DNA of 37,555 nucleotides from Actinomycetes bacterium (GCA_029263035.1 JAJCYF010000186.1:1-37555); one strand, 5' to 3'. Positions 18,225-26,683 are shown, counted from the first letter of the stretch. Numbers and translations: made by a program. Notes: generated by a model from the sequence alone, not told the origin.

Positions 18225-19463
18225 GTGGAATTCGCAACGGTAGAAGAGGCTCTTGCCGAGCTCAAAGAGGGCCGGATGATCATCGTCGTCGACGACGAGG
18301 AGCGGGAGAACGAGGGAGACTTCGTCATGCCCGGGGAGCGGATCAGCCCGGACGACCTCAACTTCATGGCCACCGAAGGCCGGGGGCTCATCTGTACCTC
18401 GGTCACGGCGGAGCGCCTGGAGGAGCTGCACATCCCGATGATGGTGTCCGACAACACCGCGCCCCACGGGACCGCGTTCACCGTGTCCGTGGACCTCAAG
18501 ATCCCCGGCCACACCGGTTCCAGCGCCTACGACCGGGCGGTCACCATCCGGTCGATCGCCGACCCGGCGACCGTTCCCAACGACCTGGCCCGCCCCGGCC
18601 ACGTGTTCCCCCTGCGGGCGTCGTCGGGCGGAGTGCTAAAGCGCGCCGGGCACACCGAGGCGGCCTCCGACCTGGCCCGCCTGGCCGGCTTCGCCCCGGT
18701 CGGCGTGCTGGCCGAGATCATGGACCCGGACGGCACGATGGCCCGCCTCCCGCACCTTCAGCAGCTGGCGGCAAAGTTCAACCTGAAGATCCTGACCATC
18801 AAGGACCTCATCGCCTACCGTAGCCAGCGCGAGAAATTGGTCGAGAGCATGGGGATCGCCAAGATGCCCACCGCATACGGCGAGTTCGAGTGCCACGCCT
18901 ACCAGTCGACCATCGACCACCAGGAGTACGTAGCGTTCGTCAAAGGCGACATCGCGGGCAAGAAGGACGTGCTGGTGCGGGTCCACTCGCAGTGCCTGAC
19001 CGGCGACGTCTTCCTGTCGGCCCGCTGCGACTGCGGCCCGCAGCTTCGCCAAGCCATGGAGAAGATCCAGGAAGCCGGCGAGGGCGTGGTCCTGTACATC
19101 ATGGCCCACGAGGGCCGGGGAATCGGCCTCACCCACAAGATTCGCGCCTACAAGCTGCAGGACCAGGGCCGGGACACGGTCGACGCCAACAAGGAGCTGG
19201 GCTTTCCGCCCGACCTTCGTGACTACGGCATCGGCGCCCAGGTGCTGTCCGACCTCGGCATCACGAGCATGCGCCTGATGACCAACAGCCCGCAGAAGTT
19301 CGCCGGGATCGAGGGGTACGGTCTGTCGATTACCGACCGGGTCCCGCTGGAGACCAGCCCCACCGAGCAGAACATCGCCTACCTGAGGACGAAGCGGGAC
19401 CGGCTCGGTCACCTGCTGGAGGGACTGGGGGTCAAGGACCCATCCGGAGAGAGCTCGGTTTGA
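18225..19463 (+). CDS. ribBA: Bifunctional DHBP synthase / GTP cyclohydrolase II
   Basis: Supplies both starting branches of riboflavin synthesis. GTG 18225 (VEFATVEEALAEL) follows GGAGG by 8 nt and gives 412 aa; the track start at 18156 lies inside ribE. The RibB domain (about 1-200) has VVDDEERENEGDFVM, which binds magnesium and ribulose phosphate, and LKRAGHTEAASDL. The RibA domain (about 205-400) has VHSQCLTGDVFLSARCDCG with the three zinc cysteines, then MAHEGRGIGL and DYGIGAQVL. Both active sites look intact. Confidence 0.96.
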   Translation: MEFATVEEALAELKEGRMIIVVDDEERENEGDFVMPGERISPDDLNFMATEGRGLICTSVTAERLEELHIPMMVSDNTAPHGTAFTVSVDLKIPGHTGSSAYDRAVTIRSIADPATVPNDLARPGHVFPLRASSGGVLKRAGHTEAASDLARLAGFAPVGVLAEIMDPDGTMARLPHLQQLAAKFNLKILTIKDLIAYRSQREKLVESMGIAKMPTAYGEFECHAYQSTIDHQEYVAFVKGDIAGKKDVLVRVHSQCLTGDVFLSARCDCGPQLRQAMEKIQEAGEGVVLYIMAHEGRGIGLTHKIRAYKLQDQGRDTVDANKELGFPPDLRDYGIGAQVLSDLGITSMRLMTNSPQKFAGIEGYGLSITDRVPLETSPTEQNIAYLRTKRDRLGHLLEGLGVKDPSGESSV

Positions 19464-19936
19464 GAACCATCCAGGGCTCCGCCGACGGCAGGGGCCTCAA
19501 GATAGGCGTGGTGATCAGCCGGTTTAACGAAAAGATCACCGACCGGCTGCTGGAAGGGGCGCTGCGGGCGCTGGACGACTGCGGCGTGGAGTCCGACGAC
19601 ATCACGGTCGTATCTGTGCCCGGGGCGATCGAGATTCCCGGCGTGGCCAAGAAGCTGGTCAGCCAGGTCGACGCAATCGTGACGTTGGGGGCCGTCGTCA
19701 GGGGCGAGACCGAACACTTCACCTACGTCTGCAAAGCGGCCCAGGAGGGCATGATCCAGGTCGCCCTGGAGTCCGGCGTGCCGATGACCTTCGGCGTGCT
19801 GACCACCGAGAACTCGGCGCAGGCGCTGGATCGCACCGGCGGCGCCCACGGCCACAAGGGTTACGAGGTGGCCAAGGACGCCGTCGAGCTGGCGAACACC
19901 TACAAGCTGATCGGGAGCCCTCAGCTAGGGGACTGA
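19460..19936 (+). CDS. ribH: Lumazine synthase (6,7-dimethyl-8-ribityllumazine synthase)
   Basis: Joins the products of RibD and RibBA into the lumazine used by RibE. The TTG start overlaps the ribBA stop (TTGA). The 158-aa product has ISRFNEKITDRLLEGA, VPGAIEIPGVAKKL, GAVVRGETEHF with the catalytic His (usually VIRGxTxHFD), and GAHGHKGYEVAKDAVEL. It completes the riboflavin operon. The next gene is convergent 6 bp away, with no visible terminator. Confidence 0.96.
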   Translation: MRTIQGSADGRGLKIGVVISRFNEKITDRLLEGALRALDDCGVESDDITVVSVPGAIEIPGVAKKLVSQVDAIVTLGAVVRGETEHFTYVCKAAQEGMIQVALESGVPMTFGVLTTENSAQALDRTGGAHGHKGYEVAKDAVELANTYKLIGSPQLGD

Positions 19937-19942
19937 GAGCGC

Positions 19943-20674
19943 TTACGCCGCCTGCGTCTTCACCGGCAGGTCCCTTGCCACCAGCCAGGTGATGACCCAC
20001 CCGACTACTGAGCATCCGCCTCCCACGGCAATCGCACGACCGACGGTTCCGCTCTGGGGGACGGCGGGGAGGACCTCCACCAGGGGGAGCGCCGAAATCG
20101 TGGCGTTGCCGCCCAACGACCCCTCGACCAGGGCCACCATCACCAGGGCTACCGGGATCATCAGAAATCCGAGGGCCGGGTTGCGGTAGAAGCTCGCCCC
20201 GAGGAAGGTTCCGGCAACCATCCACGCCGCGTACGCCAGCCAGAACTCCACAAAGACCAGGCCGAACTCGGTCGGCGACTCGAACAGGTGGCTGGAAGAC
20301 AGCGTCTGCGGCCAGTCCGCCAACCGGTAGACGACGTATTCGATGGCGAACCCGGCGGTCATCAACGCAGCCAGAATCGTTGTGACTATCGCAATCGCCG
20401 GCGGTGCCTGCCTCAGGAACTCGGTGCGGGTCCGTCCGTGCGCGAGGTAGACGGGCAGGTAAAGCGCGGTCATGTGGATGCCGATGGCTCCCGCATACCA
20501 TCGGGGGATCTGGCTGGCCGTCTCCCAACCGCTGATGCTGATCTCCCCGAACCAGGCCACGATCCCGACGACCAGTCCCACAATGACCACGAACGGGACC
20601 CACAGAAACGCAATTCCCGCGCCGTCCATCTTGATCCGGTGGCGGGTGATGCTGATCGGTTGGGGGCTGGTCAT
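19943..20674 (-). CDS. Polytopic membrane protein, probable ABC permease partner
   Basis: A 243-aa protein with about six hydrophobic segments, for example AFLWVPFVVIVGLVVGIVAW near residue 22 and AIAIVTTILAALMTAGFAI near 95. I recognise no specific permease motif, but its ATG overlaps the stop of the upstream ABC ATPase by 4 bp (ATGA). In YtrA-type cassettes a gene in this place encodes the membrane part. Substrate is unknown. The C-terminal helix ends in a short basic tail. Confidence 0.75.
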   Translation of the reverse strand: MTSPQPISITRHRIKMDGAGIAFLWVPFVVIVGLVVGIVAWFGEISISGWETASQIPRWYAGAIGIHMTALYLPVYLAHGRTRTEFLRQAPPAIAIVTTILAALMTAGFAIEYVVYRLADWPQTLSSSHLFESPTEFGLVFVEFWLAYAAWMVAGTFLGASFYRNPALGFLMIPVALVMVALVEGSLGGNATISALPLVEVLPAVPQSGTVGRAIAVGGGCSVVGWVITWLVARDLPVKTQAA

Positions 20675-21564
20675 ACCGGGAGCCTTTCTGTGTCGGTCAG
20701 GTGGACGAACAGGTCCTGCAGGGTGATCGGGCCTATCTCGAGACCCGCCGCCCTGGCCTGCCGGAGGCGGTCATCGCCGAGCTCGCCGTAGGTGGTCACA
20801 GACCTGGTGGAGCCGAGCTGCCGGGAGGACAGGACCGACAAACCTTCCGCAAACCGGTCCACCGCGTCTGCCGGGCCAGTTACGGATGCCCCCCGGGAAC
20901 GCAGGTCCTCGACCTTGTCCTGAAGCAGCAGCCGGCCCCGGTCGATGATCACAACCTCCTCGAACAGCCTGGAAACCTCCTCGATCAGGTGGGTCGACAA
21001 CACGACCGTGCGGGGATGGGCCAGGTAGTCCGCCAGCAGCTCTTCATAGAAGACGTAGCGAGACGGTGCATCCATGCCCAGGTAGGACTCGTCGAAGATG
21101 GTCACCGGGCACCTGCCGGCCAGGCCCAGGATCACGCCGACAGCGGATCGCTGGCCCTGAGAGAGTTTGCCGATATGCGCCTTGGGGTCGAGCCCGAACC
21201 GGTCGATCAGCTTGGCGGCGTATTCGGGGTCCCAATCCGGCCGGTGGTCGGAAGCGAACTCGAGGGCATCCGAAATCTTGTCCGAGGGCCAGTCACCGGC
21301 GACGGTGTCGCCGGGGCCCCGGATGAAGCAGACCTTGCGGGTGGCCCGGGGATTCTCCCAGACCGGCTCCCCGTCGATTCGCACCTCTCCCGAGGTCGCC
21401 TTGCGGAAGGCGGAAACCACCGAGAGGAGGCTGGTCTTGCCTGAGCCGTTCCGTCCCAGCAGGCCGTGAATTTTGCCCGCCTCCAGGTTGAACGACAGGC
21501 CGTCCACCGCAGTCACCGGCCCGTACCGCAACGTTAGATCCCTGACCTCGATGCTGGCGCTCAA
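20671..21564 (-). CDS. ABC transporter ATP-binding protein, YtrB-like
   Basis: A 297-aa ATPase. Walker A is GRNGSGKT (residues 37-44), the signature is LSQGQRS and Walker B is VTIFDESYLGMD, in which the usual DEP is DES. The switch histidine lies in VVLSTHLIEEV. A C-terminal domain after about residue 215 is typical of YtrB-like ATPases. The start is TTG 21564, overlapping the GntR gene stop by 4 bp. It should energise the adjacent membrane protein; in related systems such cassettes respond to cell-wall stress, but the substrate here is not evident. Confidence 0.9.
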   Translation of the reverse strand: MSASIEVRDLTLRYGPVTAVDGLSFNLEAGKIHGLLGRNGSGKTSLLSVVSAFRKATSGEVRIDGEPVWENPRATRKVCFIRGPGDTVAGDWPSDKISDALEFASDHRPDWDPEYAAKLIDRFGLDPKAHIGKLSQGQRSAVGVILGLAGRCPVTIFDESYLGMDAPSRYVFYEELLADYLAHPRTVVLSTHLIEEVSRLFEEVVIIDRGRLLLQDKVEDLRSRGASVTGPADAVDRFAEGLSVLSSRQLGSTRSVTTYGELGDDRLRQARAAGLEIGPITLQDLFVHLTDTERLPV

Positions 21565-21959
21565 CGGTTGTCCTCCTTGGTGGTTTCGGGGCTGCCGTTG
21601 TCGCGGGCAGCCAACTCTGAAATTCGGGCGATGACGTCTGAGATGGGGATGCCGATGTTGCGGGCCCCGGTTACCACCGGGTCGACCACGTCGGTGAAAA
21701 AGCGCTTCCGGAACTCGGCCTGCAGAAGGTCCCGGGCGTTGGGGCTGACGAACATCCCGACGCCCCGGCGTTTGTAGATCACCTTTTCGTCGACCAGCTG
21801 CTGGAAGGCCTTGGCCGCGGTGGCGGGATTGATCCGGTAGAACTCGGCGTACTGGGTGGTCGACATCACCTGGTCTTCAGGCTTGAGCGCACCGGTGAGG
21901 ATCTGGGTCCGGATCTGGTCGGCTATCTGCCGGTAGATGGGGCTTCGATCGTCGAACAT
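21561..21959 (-). CDS. GntR-family regulator, YtrA subfamily
   Basis: A 132-aa protein. The N-terminal winged helix-turn-helix (about residues 6-75) has SPIYRQIADQIRTQILTG and the recognition region INPATAAKAFQQLVDEKVIY followed by KRRGVGMFV. The short C-terminal helical tail instead of a ligand domain marks the YtrA subfamily. It is the first gene of a three-gene unit with the ABC ATPase and membrane protein, linked by 4-bp overlaps. A palindrome right upstream of its ATG suggests autorepression of the whole cassette. Confidence 0.92.
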   Translation of the reverse strand: MFDDRSPIYRQIADQIRTQILTGALKPEDQVMSTTQYAEFYRINPATAAKAFQQLVDEKVIYKRRGVGMFVSPNARDLLQAEFRKRFFTDVVDPVVTGARNIGIPISDVIARISELAARDNGSPETTKEDNR

Positions 21960-21969
21960 TGCACCTTCC

Positions 21970-22001
21970 GGTTCATTGGTTCATTACTTATGTAATAAAC
22001 C
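21970..22001 (-). promoter_or_regulatory. Palindromic operator for the GntR/ABC cassette
   Basis: On the plus strand, GGTTCATTAC (21978-21987), the spacer TTAT and GTAATAAACC (21992-22001) form an inverted repeat matching at 9 of 10 positions. A further GGTTCATT copy directly adjoins it (21970-21977). The site is 19-42 bp before the regulator ATG, overlaps AT-rich -10-like sequence on the minus strand, and is the only AT-rich patch in the area. This fits autorepression by the GntR protein. Confidence 0.6.
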
Positions 22002-22103
22002 ATAGAGCCTAGAGGGGTATCGGTCAAGCAGGGAATCAGGAATGGGCAGACGGGGGGTTCAGTCCGGCGGGGGCGGGTTGAGGCTTTGGAGCTCAGGCCC
22101 GGG

Positions 22104-23078
22104 CTAGGGAATCCACAGGTAGGAGGCGCCGGGCTTGCGGGAAATCCCGAGCTCCTCTTTGATCTCCTCGGCGGGGCTGGTGAAGCCCAGGAAGGGCAGT
22201 GTGTCGAACAACCCGGGGATGGGTTGATAGACCACCAGCGATGCGTCCTCGTCGTCCGCCAGCCGCTTCGCCCGGTCGAACGCGGTCTCGCGGTCTCCCA
22301 GGCGGTCGACCAGATCCAGCTCTTCGGCCTGCAGCCCGGAGTAGATGCGCCCGTCGGCCAGTTCCCTGACCTGGGCCTCGGGAAGGTCGCGGCCCTCGGC
22401 GACGATTTCGACGAAGCCGTTGTACGCCTCGTCGATCAGTGCCTGGAATAACGCACGTTCTTCCTCGGTCATGTCCCGAAACGGCGAGCCCAGATCCTTG
22501 AGAGCACCGCTTTTGACGACAGTCATGCCGATGCCCAGCTTGCCGGCGGCCTCGGTGAAGTTCGGGATGGTGGCGATGACGCCGATGCTGCCGGTCCAGG
22601 TGAACCGGTGGGCGATGATCTCGGTGGCTCCGGCGGAAATGTAGTAGCCGCCCGACGCCGCCGTCTCGCCCATGAGGGCCACCACCGGAAGATCCTCGGC
22701 GATCTCGGTGACCTTGTTGTAGATCGCGTCGCTGGCCAGCACGCCTCCGCCCGGGGAGTCGACGTTCAGGATGATCCCGACGACATCCGGGTCCTCCTCC
22801 GCCTGCTCGAGCTGGTTGATGATGTTGTGGTCGCTGGCGCCCATGGCGCCGCCCTCGGGATCCGAGAAGATCTCACCGATGACGTTGACCATGGCGATCT
22901 TGTTGGTGGAGTCGCCCTCTTCGAGCAGGACCTCCTCAAACTCGCCGCCGCCGGCCGCGTAGCCGCCGGAGAATCCCTCCGAGAACGCACTGATGGCCAG
23001 GGCGGTGACCCAGAGGCCCCCGACCACCACCAGAATGCCGATTACGAGCCAGGTTCGTTTGGCCTTGGTTGACGCCAT
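22104..23078 (-). CDS. sppA: Signal peptide peptidase SppA (S49 family)
   Basis: Degrades signal peptides left in the membrane. ATG 23078 (MASTKAKRTW) gives 324 aa; the track start runs into hisG. One N-terminal membrane span lies at about residues 10-30. The catalytic Ser142 is in GETAASGGYYIS and the probable general-base Lys194 in GALKDLGSPF. The 52-residue spacing equals that of the Ser/Lys pair of Bacillus SppA. NVDSPGGGV, upstream of the Ser, forms the oxyanion region. The Gly-rich stretch after the anchor (SGGYAAGGG) is a linker. The gene is divergent from hisG, with only 31 bp between the start codons. Confidence 0.94.
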   Translation of the reverse strand: MASTKAKRTWLVIGILVVVGGLWVTALAISAFSEGFSGGYAAGGGEFEEVLLEEGDSTNKIAMVNVIGEIFSDPEGGAMGASDHNIINQLEQAEEDPDVVGIILNVDSPGGGVLASDAIYNKVTEIAEDLPVVALMGETAASGGYYISAGATEIIAHRFTWTGSIGVIATIPNFTEAAGKLGIGMTVVKSGALKDLGSPFRDMTEEERALFQALIDEAYNGFVEIVAEGRDLPEAQVRELADGRIYSGLQAEELDLVDRLGDRETAFDRAKRLADDEDASLVVYQPIPGLFDTLPFLGFTSPAEEIKEELGISRKPGASYLWIP

Positions 23079-23095
23079 GAATCCACTGTACACGG

Positions 23096-23101
23096 TAGGA
23101 T
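23096..23101 (+). promoter_or_regulatory. -10 candidate for a leaderless hisG transcript
   Basis: TAGGAT ends 8 bp before ATG 23110, so transcription would start at or next to the start codon. hisG has no Shine-Dalgarno sequence, which agrees. TTGACG at 23069 is too far upstream (21 bp) for a normal -35. Confidence 0.4.
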
Positions 23102-23109
23102 CTGGCCTC

Positions 23110-23994
23110 ATGCTCCGATTGGTCATTCCCAAGGGGAGCCTCGAAAACCAGACCCTGGCCCTGTTCGAGGCTGCCGACATCCGCCTGTTGCGAGGCTCCG
23201 ACCGTGACTACCACGGCACGGTGGACGACCCGCGGCTGGACCGTTTCTCTCTGATGCGGCCGCAGGAGATCCCCCGGTACATAGAGGAGGGGTTCTTCGA
23301 CGTGGGTCTGACCGGCCTGGACTGGGTCCGGGAAACCGGCTCCGACGTCCAGATCATCGCCGAGCTCGCCTACAGCAAGGGCAATGTGGGCAAGCGGGGG
23401 ATAGTCAAGATCGTTCTCGCGGTCTCAGACAGCACCGACATCACCAGCGTGGAGCAGATGCCCCCCGGGAGCCGGATCTCAACCGAGTACCCGAACCTGA
23501 CCCGCAAGCTGTTCGAGGACCTGGGAATCCCGGTGAAGATATTCATGTCCTACGGCGCCACCGAAGCCAAGGTCCCCGAGATTGTCGATGCAATCGTCGA
23601 CGTCACGGAGACCGGCAGCACCCTGCGCAAGAACCGGCTGAGGATCATCCACACCATGCTTCACTCGCCGACCCTGCTGATCGCCAACAAGCAGTCCTGG
23701 GCGGACCCGGAAAAGCGCCAGGCGCTCGAGGAGCTGAAGATCCTGATCTTCGGTGCTGTGGATGCCCGGGGCAAGGTACTGGTGAAGCTGAACGTAGGCA
23801 AGGACGACCTGGAGCGGGTACTCGAGGTCATCCCGGCTCTGGGCTCTCCGACCGTCTCCCAGCTGGCCCACGGAGAGGGCTACGCGGTCGAAAGCGTGGT
23901 GCAGAAGACGGACATCAACGTCCTGATCCCAACCCTGAAGTCCCGCGGGGCAACCGGCATACTCGAGCTGCCGATCACCAAGATCGTCGACTAG
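23110..23994 (+). CDS. hisG: ATP phosphoribosyltransferase, long form
   Basis: First enzyme of histidine synthesis. ATG 23110 (MLRLVIPKGSLENQT) gives 294 aa, the long form with the C-terminal ACT-like domain that binds histidine for feedback inhibition, so no HisZ partner is needed. GLTGLDWVRE is the typical motif near residue 75, and DAIVDVTETGSTLRKNRL the PRPP-binding loop near 160-180. The regulatory domain starts at about 210 (KVLVKLNVGKDDL) and ends with LELPITKIVD. No other his genes are nearby, so the gene is detached from the main pathway cluster; hisE, often adjacent, is missing here. Confidence 0.95.
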   Translation: MLRLVIPKGSLENQTLALFEAADIRLLRGSDRDYHGTVDDPRLDRFSLMRPQEIPRYIEEGFFDVGLTGLDWVRETGSDVQIIAELAYSKGNVGKRGIVKIVLAVSDSTDITSVEQMPPGSRISTEYPNLTRKLFEDLGIPVKIFMSYGATEAKVPEIVDAIVDVTETGSTLRKNRLRIIHTMLHSPTLLIANKQSWADPEKRQALEELKILIFGAVDARGKVLVKLNVGKDDLERVLEVIPALGSPTVSQLAHGEGYAVESVVQKTDINVLIPTLKSRGATGILELPITKIVD

Positions 23995-24080
23995 CCCTGG
24001 CGACCGCGCCTGTCTTGGTGATTGCACGCAGGCCGACTCCGTTCAGCTTCGCAAGAGCGTCGAGGTCATAGGATGGATTG

Positions 24081-24347
24081 ATGGGGGAATGGGTTGGTGA
24101 CCTGCTGTTTAGTCCCGAGGTCATTGCCAAGCTGGCGACAAAGCACAACTTGTCACCGGAGCAGGTAAAGCAGGCAATTACCTGCGACGCCCAGGATCGA
24201 GACTACTGGGAGGATCATCCCGTCTACGGACGCAGACTGATAGTGCTGGGCACTGATGCGGACGGGACACAGATAATCGCGTACCTCAGACCCATAGATG
24301 CGAACGACGGCTTGTGGAGATGTCTAACGGCGATCAGAATGGGATGA
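24081..24347 (+). CDS. Small BrnT/DUF4258-like protein, possible toxin
   Basis: An 88-aa product starting at ATG 24081 behind AGGATGG; the track's TTG 24078 is one codon earlier. LATKHNLSPEQVKQAI followed by GRRLIVLGTDADGTQIIAYL recalls the helix-strand pattern of BrnT and DUF4258 proteins, small RelE-fold toxins, but the classic BrnT motif is not complete. The gene overlaps the next small ORF by ATGA, an arrangement typical of toxin-antitoxin pairs with the toxin first. It sits in a lower-GC patch between hisG and infC, suggesting horizontal acquisition. The toxin assignment is an inference. Confidence 0.55.
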   Translation: MGEWVGDLLFSPEVIAKLATKHNLSPEQVKQAITCDAQDRDYWEDHPVYGRRLIVLGTDADGTQIIAYLRPIDANDGLWRCLTAIRMG

Positions 24348-24571
24348 ATATGGATCAGGAAGAGATTGAAGCTCTCGAACTAACCAAAGAGGATCTCCTG
24401 GCGAAAATGAAGGCTGGTCGACGCGATAACCTGCCTCGTAAGGTCGCCGGTGCAAGCCAGTACGTCGCCGGGTCCGCGGTGATCGTGGGCACAGTTGCTC
24501 ACTTGAGGTTGGAGTCTGCCTTTCTTTCTTTGCCCAGCGCGATCGCACCTAAGGATGTCAATCTCTCATAG
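24344..24571 (+). CDS. Small acidic-N-terminus ORF, possible antitoxin partner
   Basis: A 75-aa ORF. ATG 24344 overlaps the upstream stop (ATGA); ATG 24350 and the upstream ATG 24320 are other options. The first ~35 residues (MDQEEIEALELTKEDLLAKM) look like a charged helix, as in antitoxins. The remainder (VAGASQYVAGSAVIVGT...) is hydrophobic and unlike an antitoxin tail, so a frameshift near base 24430 is possible. No family is recognised; the role is guessed from position only. Confidence 0.4.
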   Translation: MNMDQEEIEALELTKEDLLAKMKAGRRDNLPRKVAGASQYVAGSAVIVGTVAHLRLESAFLSLPSAIAPKDVNLS

Positions 24572-24597
24572 GTTCCGATGAGGAAATGACTCCGGCT

Positions 24598-24948
24598 CTA
24601 GTCTCCTGAGCGAAGGCCTTTCTCCATCATGTCCTTCAATTCTGGTGGACCAGCTAAGCCGATTTGAGAGAAGGCGCAGTTAGAGAACGTACAGTCGACT
24701 ATCGCTATAGCGCCTACAACGAGAGGTCTATCAGCTCTGATGTCCCAAAAGATCGCGTCGAGATCCCCTTCCCAACCGCATTCGATGATGCTCGTGCGGC
24801 CCTGAGGAATCAATATTGCGGGGCCGAGGATCTTGCAGTTGGAGAACTCATAACCGTCCAGGACGAAGGTATTCACCGTCAGGTCAGCCAAGCGAACGAC
24901 GTCGTTCCGAAATCGCTTCTCACCGGTCAGTGGTGGCTGTTTCGACAT
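24598..24948 (-). CDS. Hypothetical protein, possibly beta-helical
   Basis: A 116-aa ORF starting ATG 24948 with GGAG about 5 nt upstream. The sequence alternates short hydrophobic and polar stretches (NTFVLDGYEFSNCKILGPAI and IVDCTFSNCAFSQIG), which resemble the coils of a small right-handed beta-helix, loosely like pentapeptide-type repeats. There is no signal peptide or membrane span. It lies in the lower-GC accessory patch and points towards the toxin-like pair. I do not recognise the family. Confidence 0.55.
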   Translation of the reverse strand: MSKQPPLTGEKRFRNDVVRLADLTVNTFVLDGYEFSNCKILGPAILIPQGRTSIIECGWEGDLDAIFWDIRADRPLVVGAIAIVDCTFSNCAFSQIGLAGPPELKDMMEKGLRSGD

Positions 24949-25007
24949 GCAACTCCGCTTCTGCTCGACCGTTCTCGTGTTTCCACTCTACCGGGGGTGG
25001 CGCCCGA

Positions 25008-25067
25008 GACAAGGCTCTTAAAGTTGCCGGCGGAATTACTAAAGTTGCGGGCGGGGCCTTCGACTAG
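25008..25067 (+). pseudogene. Possible 3' remnant of a lost gene
   Basis: The last 19 codons before TAG 25065-25067 read DKALKVAGGITKVAGGAFD, a regular amphipathic repeat (LKVAGGITKVAGG) that looks like a real protein tail. Upstream the frame loses such character, and the lower-GC patch begins. It may be what is left of a gene truncated when the patch was inserted. The stop overlaps the RDD gene end by 4 bp. Weak evidence. Confidence 0.25.
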
Positions 25068-25654
25068 CTGTCCCGCACCACCAGGGTGCCGGCAACCTTG
25101 TCGGCCAGGGACTGATTCTTGTCGTCCCACAGCGGCCAGAGCCCGTTCAGTAGGAACAGCAGCCCTCCTGCCAGGGGAATGACCTGCGCCGCCGGGTTGA
25201 TTACGGCCCTTTTGACGGCATCCAGCCAGGTCGGTCTCCCGCCGTCGGTGCGGACCAGCTTGATTCCCACCGCCATCTTCCCCAGGCTCTGCGACAACGT
25301 TGCGTGGCAGACCACGTAGTAGACGGCGGCGAGTGCGGAGAACACCAGTGTCAGTTTGAGGTTCATGGCGATCAGGTCCGAGAAGTACCCCTGCATGGCG
25401 GCCTGGTCCACCTGCCCGGTCACCGGGTCCACGGCTGCGCCGCCCCGGGCCGACTCCATGATCGGCATAATCTGCTCCCACAGGTAGATCCCCATAGGAA
25501 CGCTCAGCAGGATGCTGTCGATGAGATAGGCCCCGAAGCGGGACCCCCAACCGGCCAGCTCGACCGGTTGCGTCTTGACCGCCACCGGCTCGGCCGCCAG
25601 AGTTTCGCGGTATGCGCTCCAATCCTCGTACATCTTGAAATCTTCGATGGACAA
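25064..25654 (-). CDS. RDD-family membrane protein
   Basis: A 196-aa product. After a soluble N-terminal stretch comes the RDD domain: AGWGSRFGAYLIDSILLSVPMG carries the Arg...Asp pattern of the first helix, followed by a second helix (LTLVFSALAAVYYVVCH) and SLGKMAVGIKLVRTDG, another family hallmark. The end, QSLADKVAGTLVVRDS, is typical of RDD proteins. The TTG start at 25654 follows AAGGAGGGGG closely; ATG 25633 is an alternative. The function of RDD proteins is poorly known; transport or ion homeostasis has been suggested. Confidence 0.85.
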   Translation of the reverse strand: MSIEDFKMYEDWSAYRETLAAEPVAVKTQPVELAGWGSRFGAYLIDSILLSVPMGIYLWEQIMPIMESARGGAAVDPVTGQVDQAAMQGYFSDLIAMNLKLTLVFSALAAVYYVVCHATLSQSLGKMAVGIKLVRTDGGRPTWLDAVKRAVINPAAQVIPLAGGLLFLLNGLWPLWDDKNQSLADKVAGTLVVRDS

Positions 25655-25686
25655 AATGCCCCCTCCTTATGTGCTGCGCCCTTGGA

Positions 25687-25719
25687 TTGGCCGCTACATG
25701 CTCTATCGGCAGCGGCCAA
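25687..25719. repeat. 9-bp perfect inverted repeat between the RDD gene and infC
   Basis: TTGGCCGCT (25687-25695) and AGCGGCCAA (25711-25719) with a 15-nt loop. It lies in the divergent region and could be an operator or part of the infC leader. No U-run follows on either strand. Confidence 0.5.
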
Positions 25720-25907
25720 GCTGAATTAAGGGGCAATAAGGTAGAAGTTGGGGCCGAACGGGCGCCGGCGGCCGGGACGACCGGCAGGTACGTGGTAGTG
25801 TAGAAAACCTTGAACGAGGTCTTCCGCGCGCTTGGCAACCTGCCTTTCGGCGAATGTGATTCTCGTGAGGAGGTTGATCTGCAGCGTAAGACGAGGAGTG
25901 GTAGCCG
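25720..25907 (+). promoter_or_regulatory. infC leader region with Shine-Dalgarno-masking stem
   Basis: About 190 nt of GC-rich noncoding sequence lie upstream of infC. TTCTCGT (25860-25866) can pair with ACGAGGA (25891-25897; one G-U), burying the infC ribosome-binding site GAGGAG (25893-25898). Other inverted segments (GCCGG/CCGGC near 25770-25790) suggest more structure. Leader control of infC-rpmI-rplT is common in bacteria; I cannot match this to a named family. Confidence 0.4.
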
Positions 25908-26462
<555 letters not shown>

Positions 26463-26488
26463 CCCTAGAGAAGTTAAGAGGTTTTGAA

Positions 26489-26683
26489 ATGCCAAAGCAG
26501 AAGACTCACCGTGGCGCCGCGAAGAGATTCCGCGTCACCGGATCGGGCAAAATTGTGCGCGAGCAGGCTCACATCAAGCACTACCTCGAGCACAAGCCGG
26601 GCTCGTTGAGAAGGCGCCTTCAGCACCCCTCCCTGGTCTCCAAAGCGGACACCAAAAGGGTGAAGCGGATGTTGGGGATATAG
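26489..26683 (+). CDS. rpmI: 50S ribosomal protein L35
   Basis: A 64-aa product beginning [21 protein letters not shown], the universal L35 signature, and ending VKRMLGI. The ATG at 26489 follows infC by 26 bp with AAGAGG upstream. It lies between infC and rplT as in nearly all bacteria and is presumably on the same transcript. The protein is highly basic and binds 23S rRNA. Confidence 0.97.
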   Translation: MPKQKTHRGAAKRFRVTGSGKIVREQAHIKHYLEHKPGSLRRRLQHPSLVSKADTKRVKRMLGI

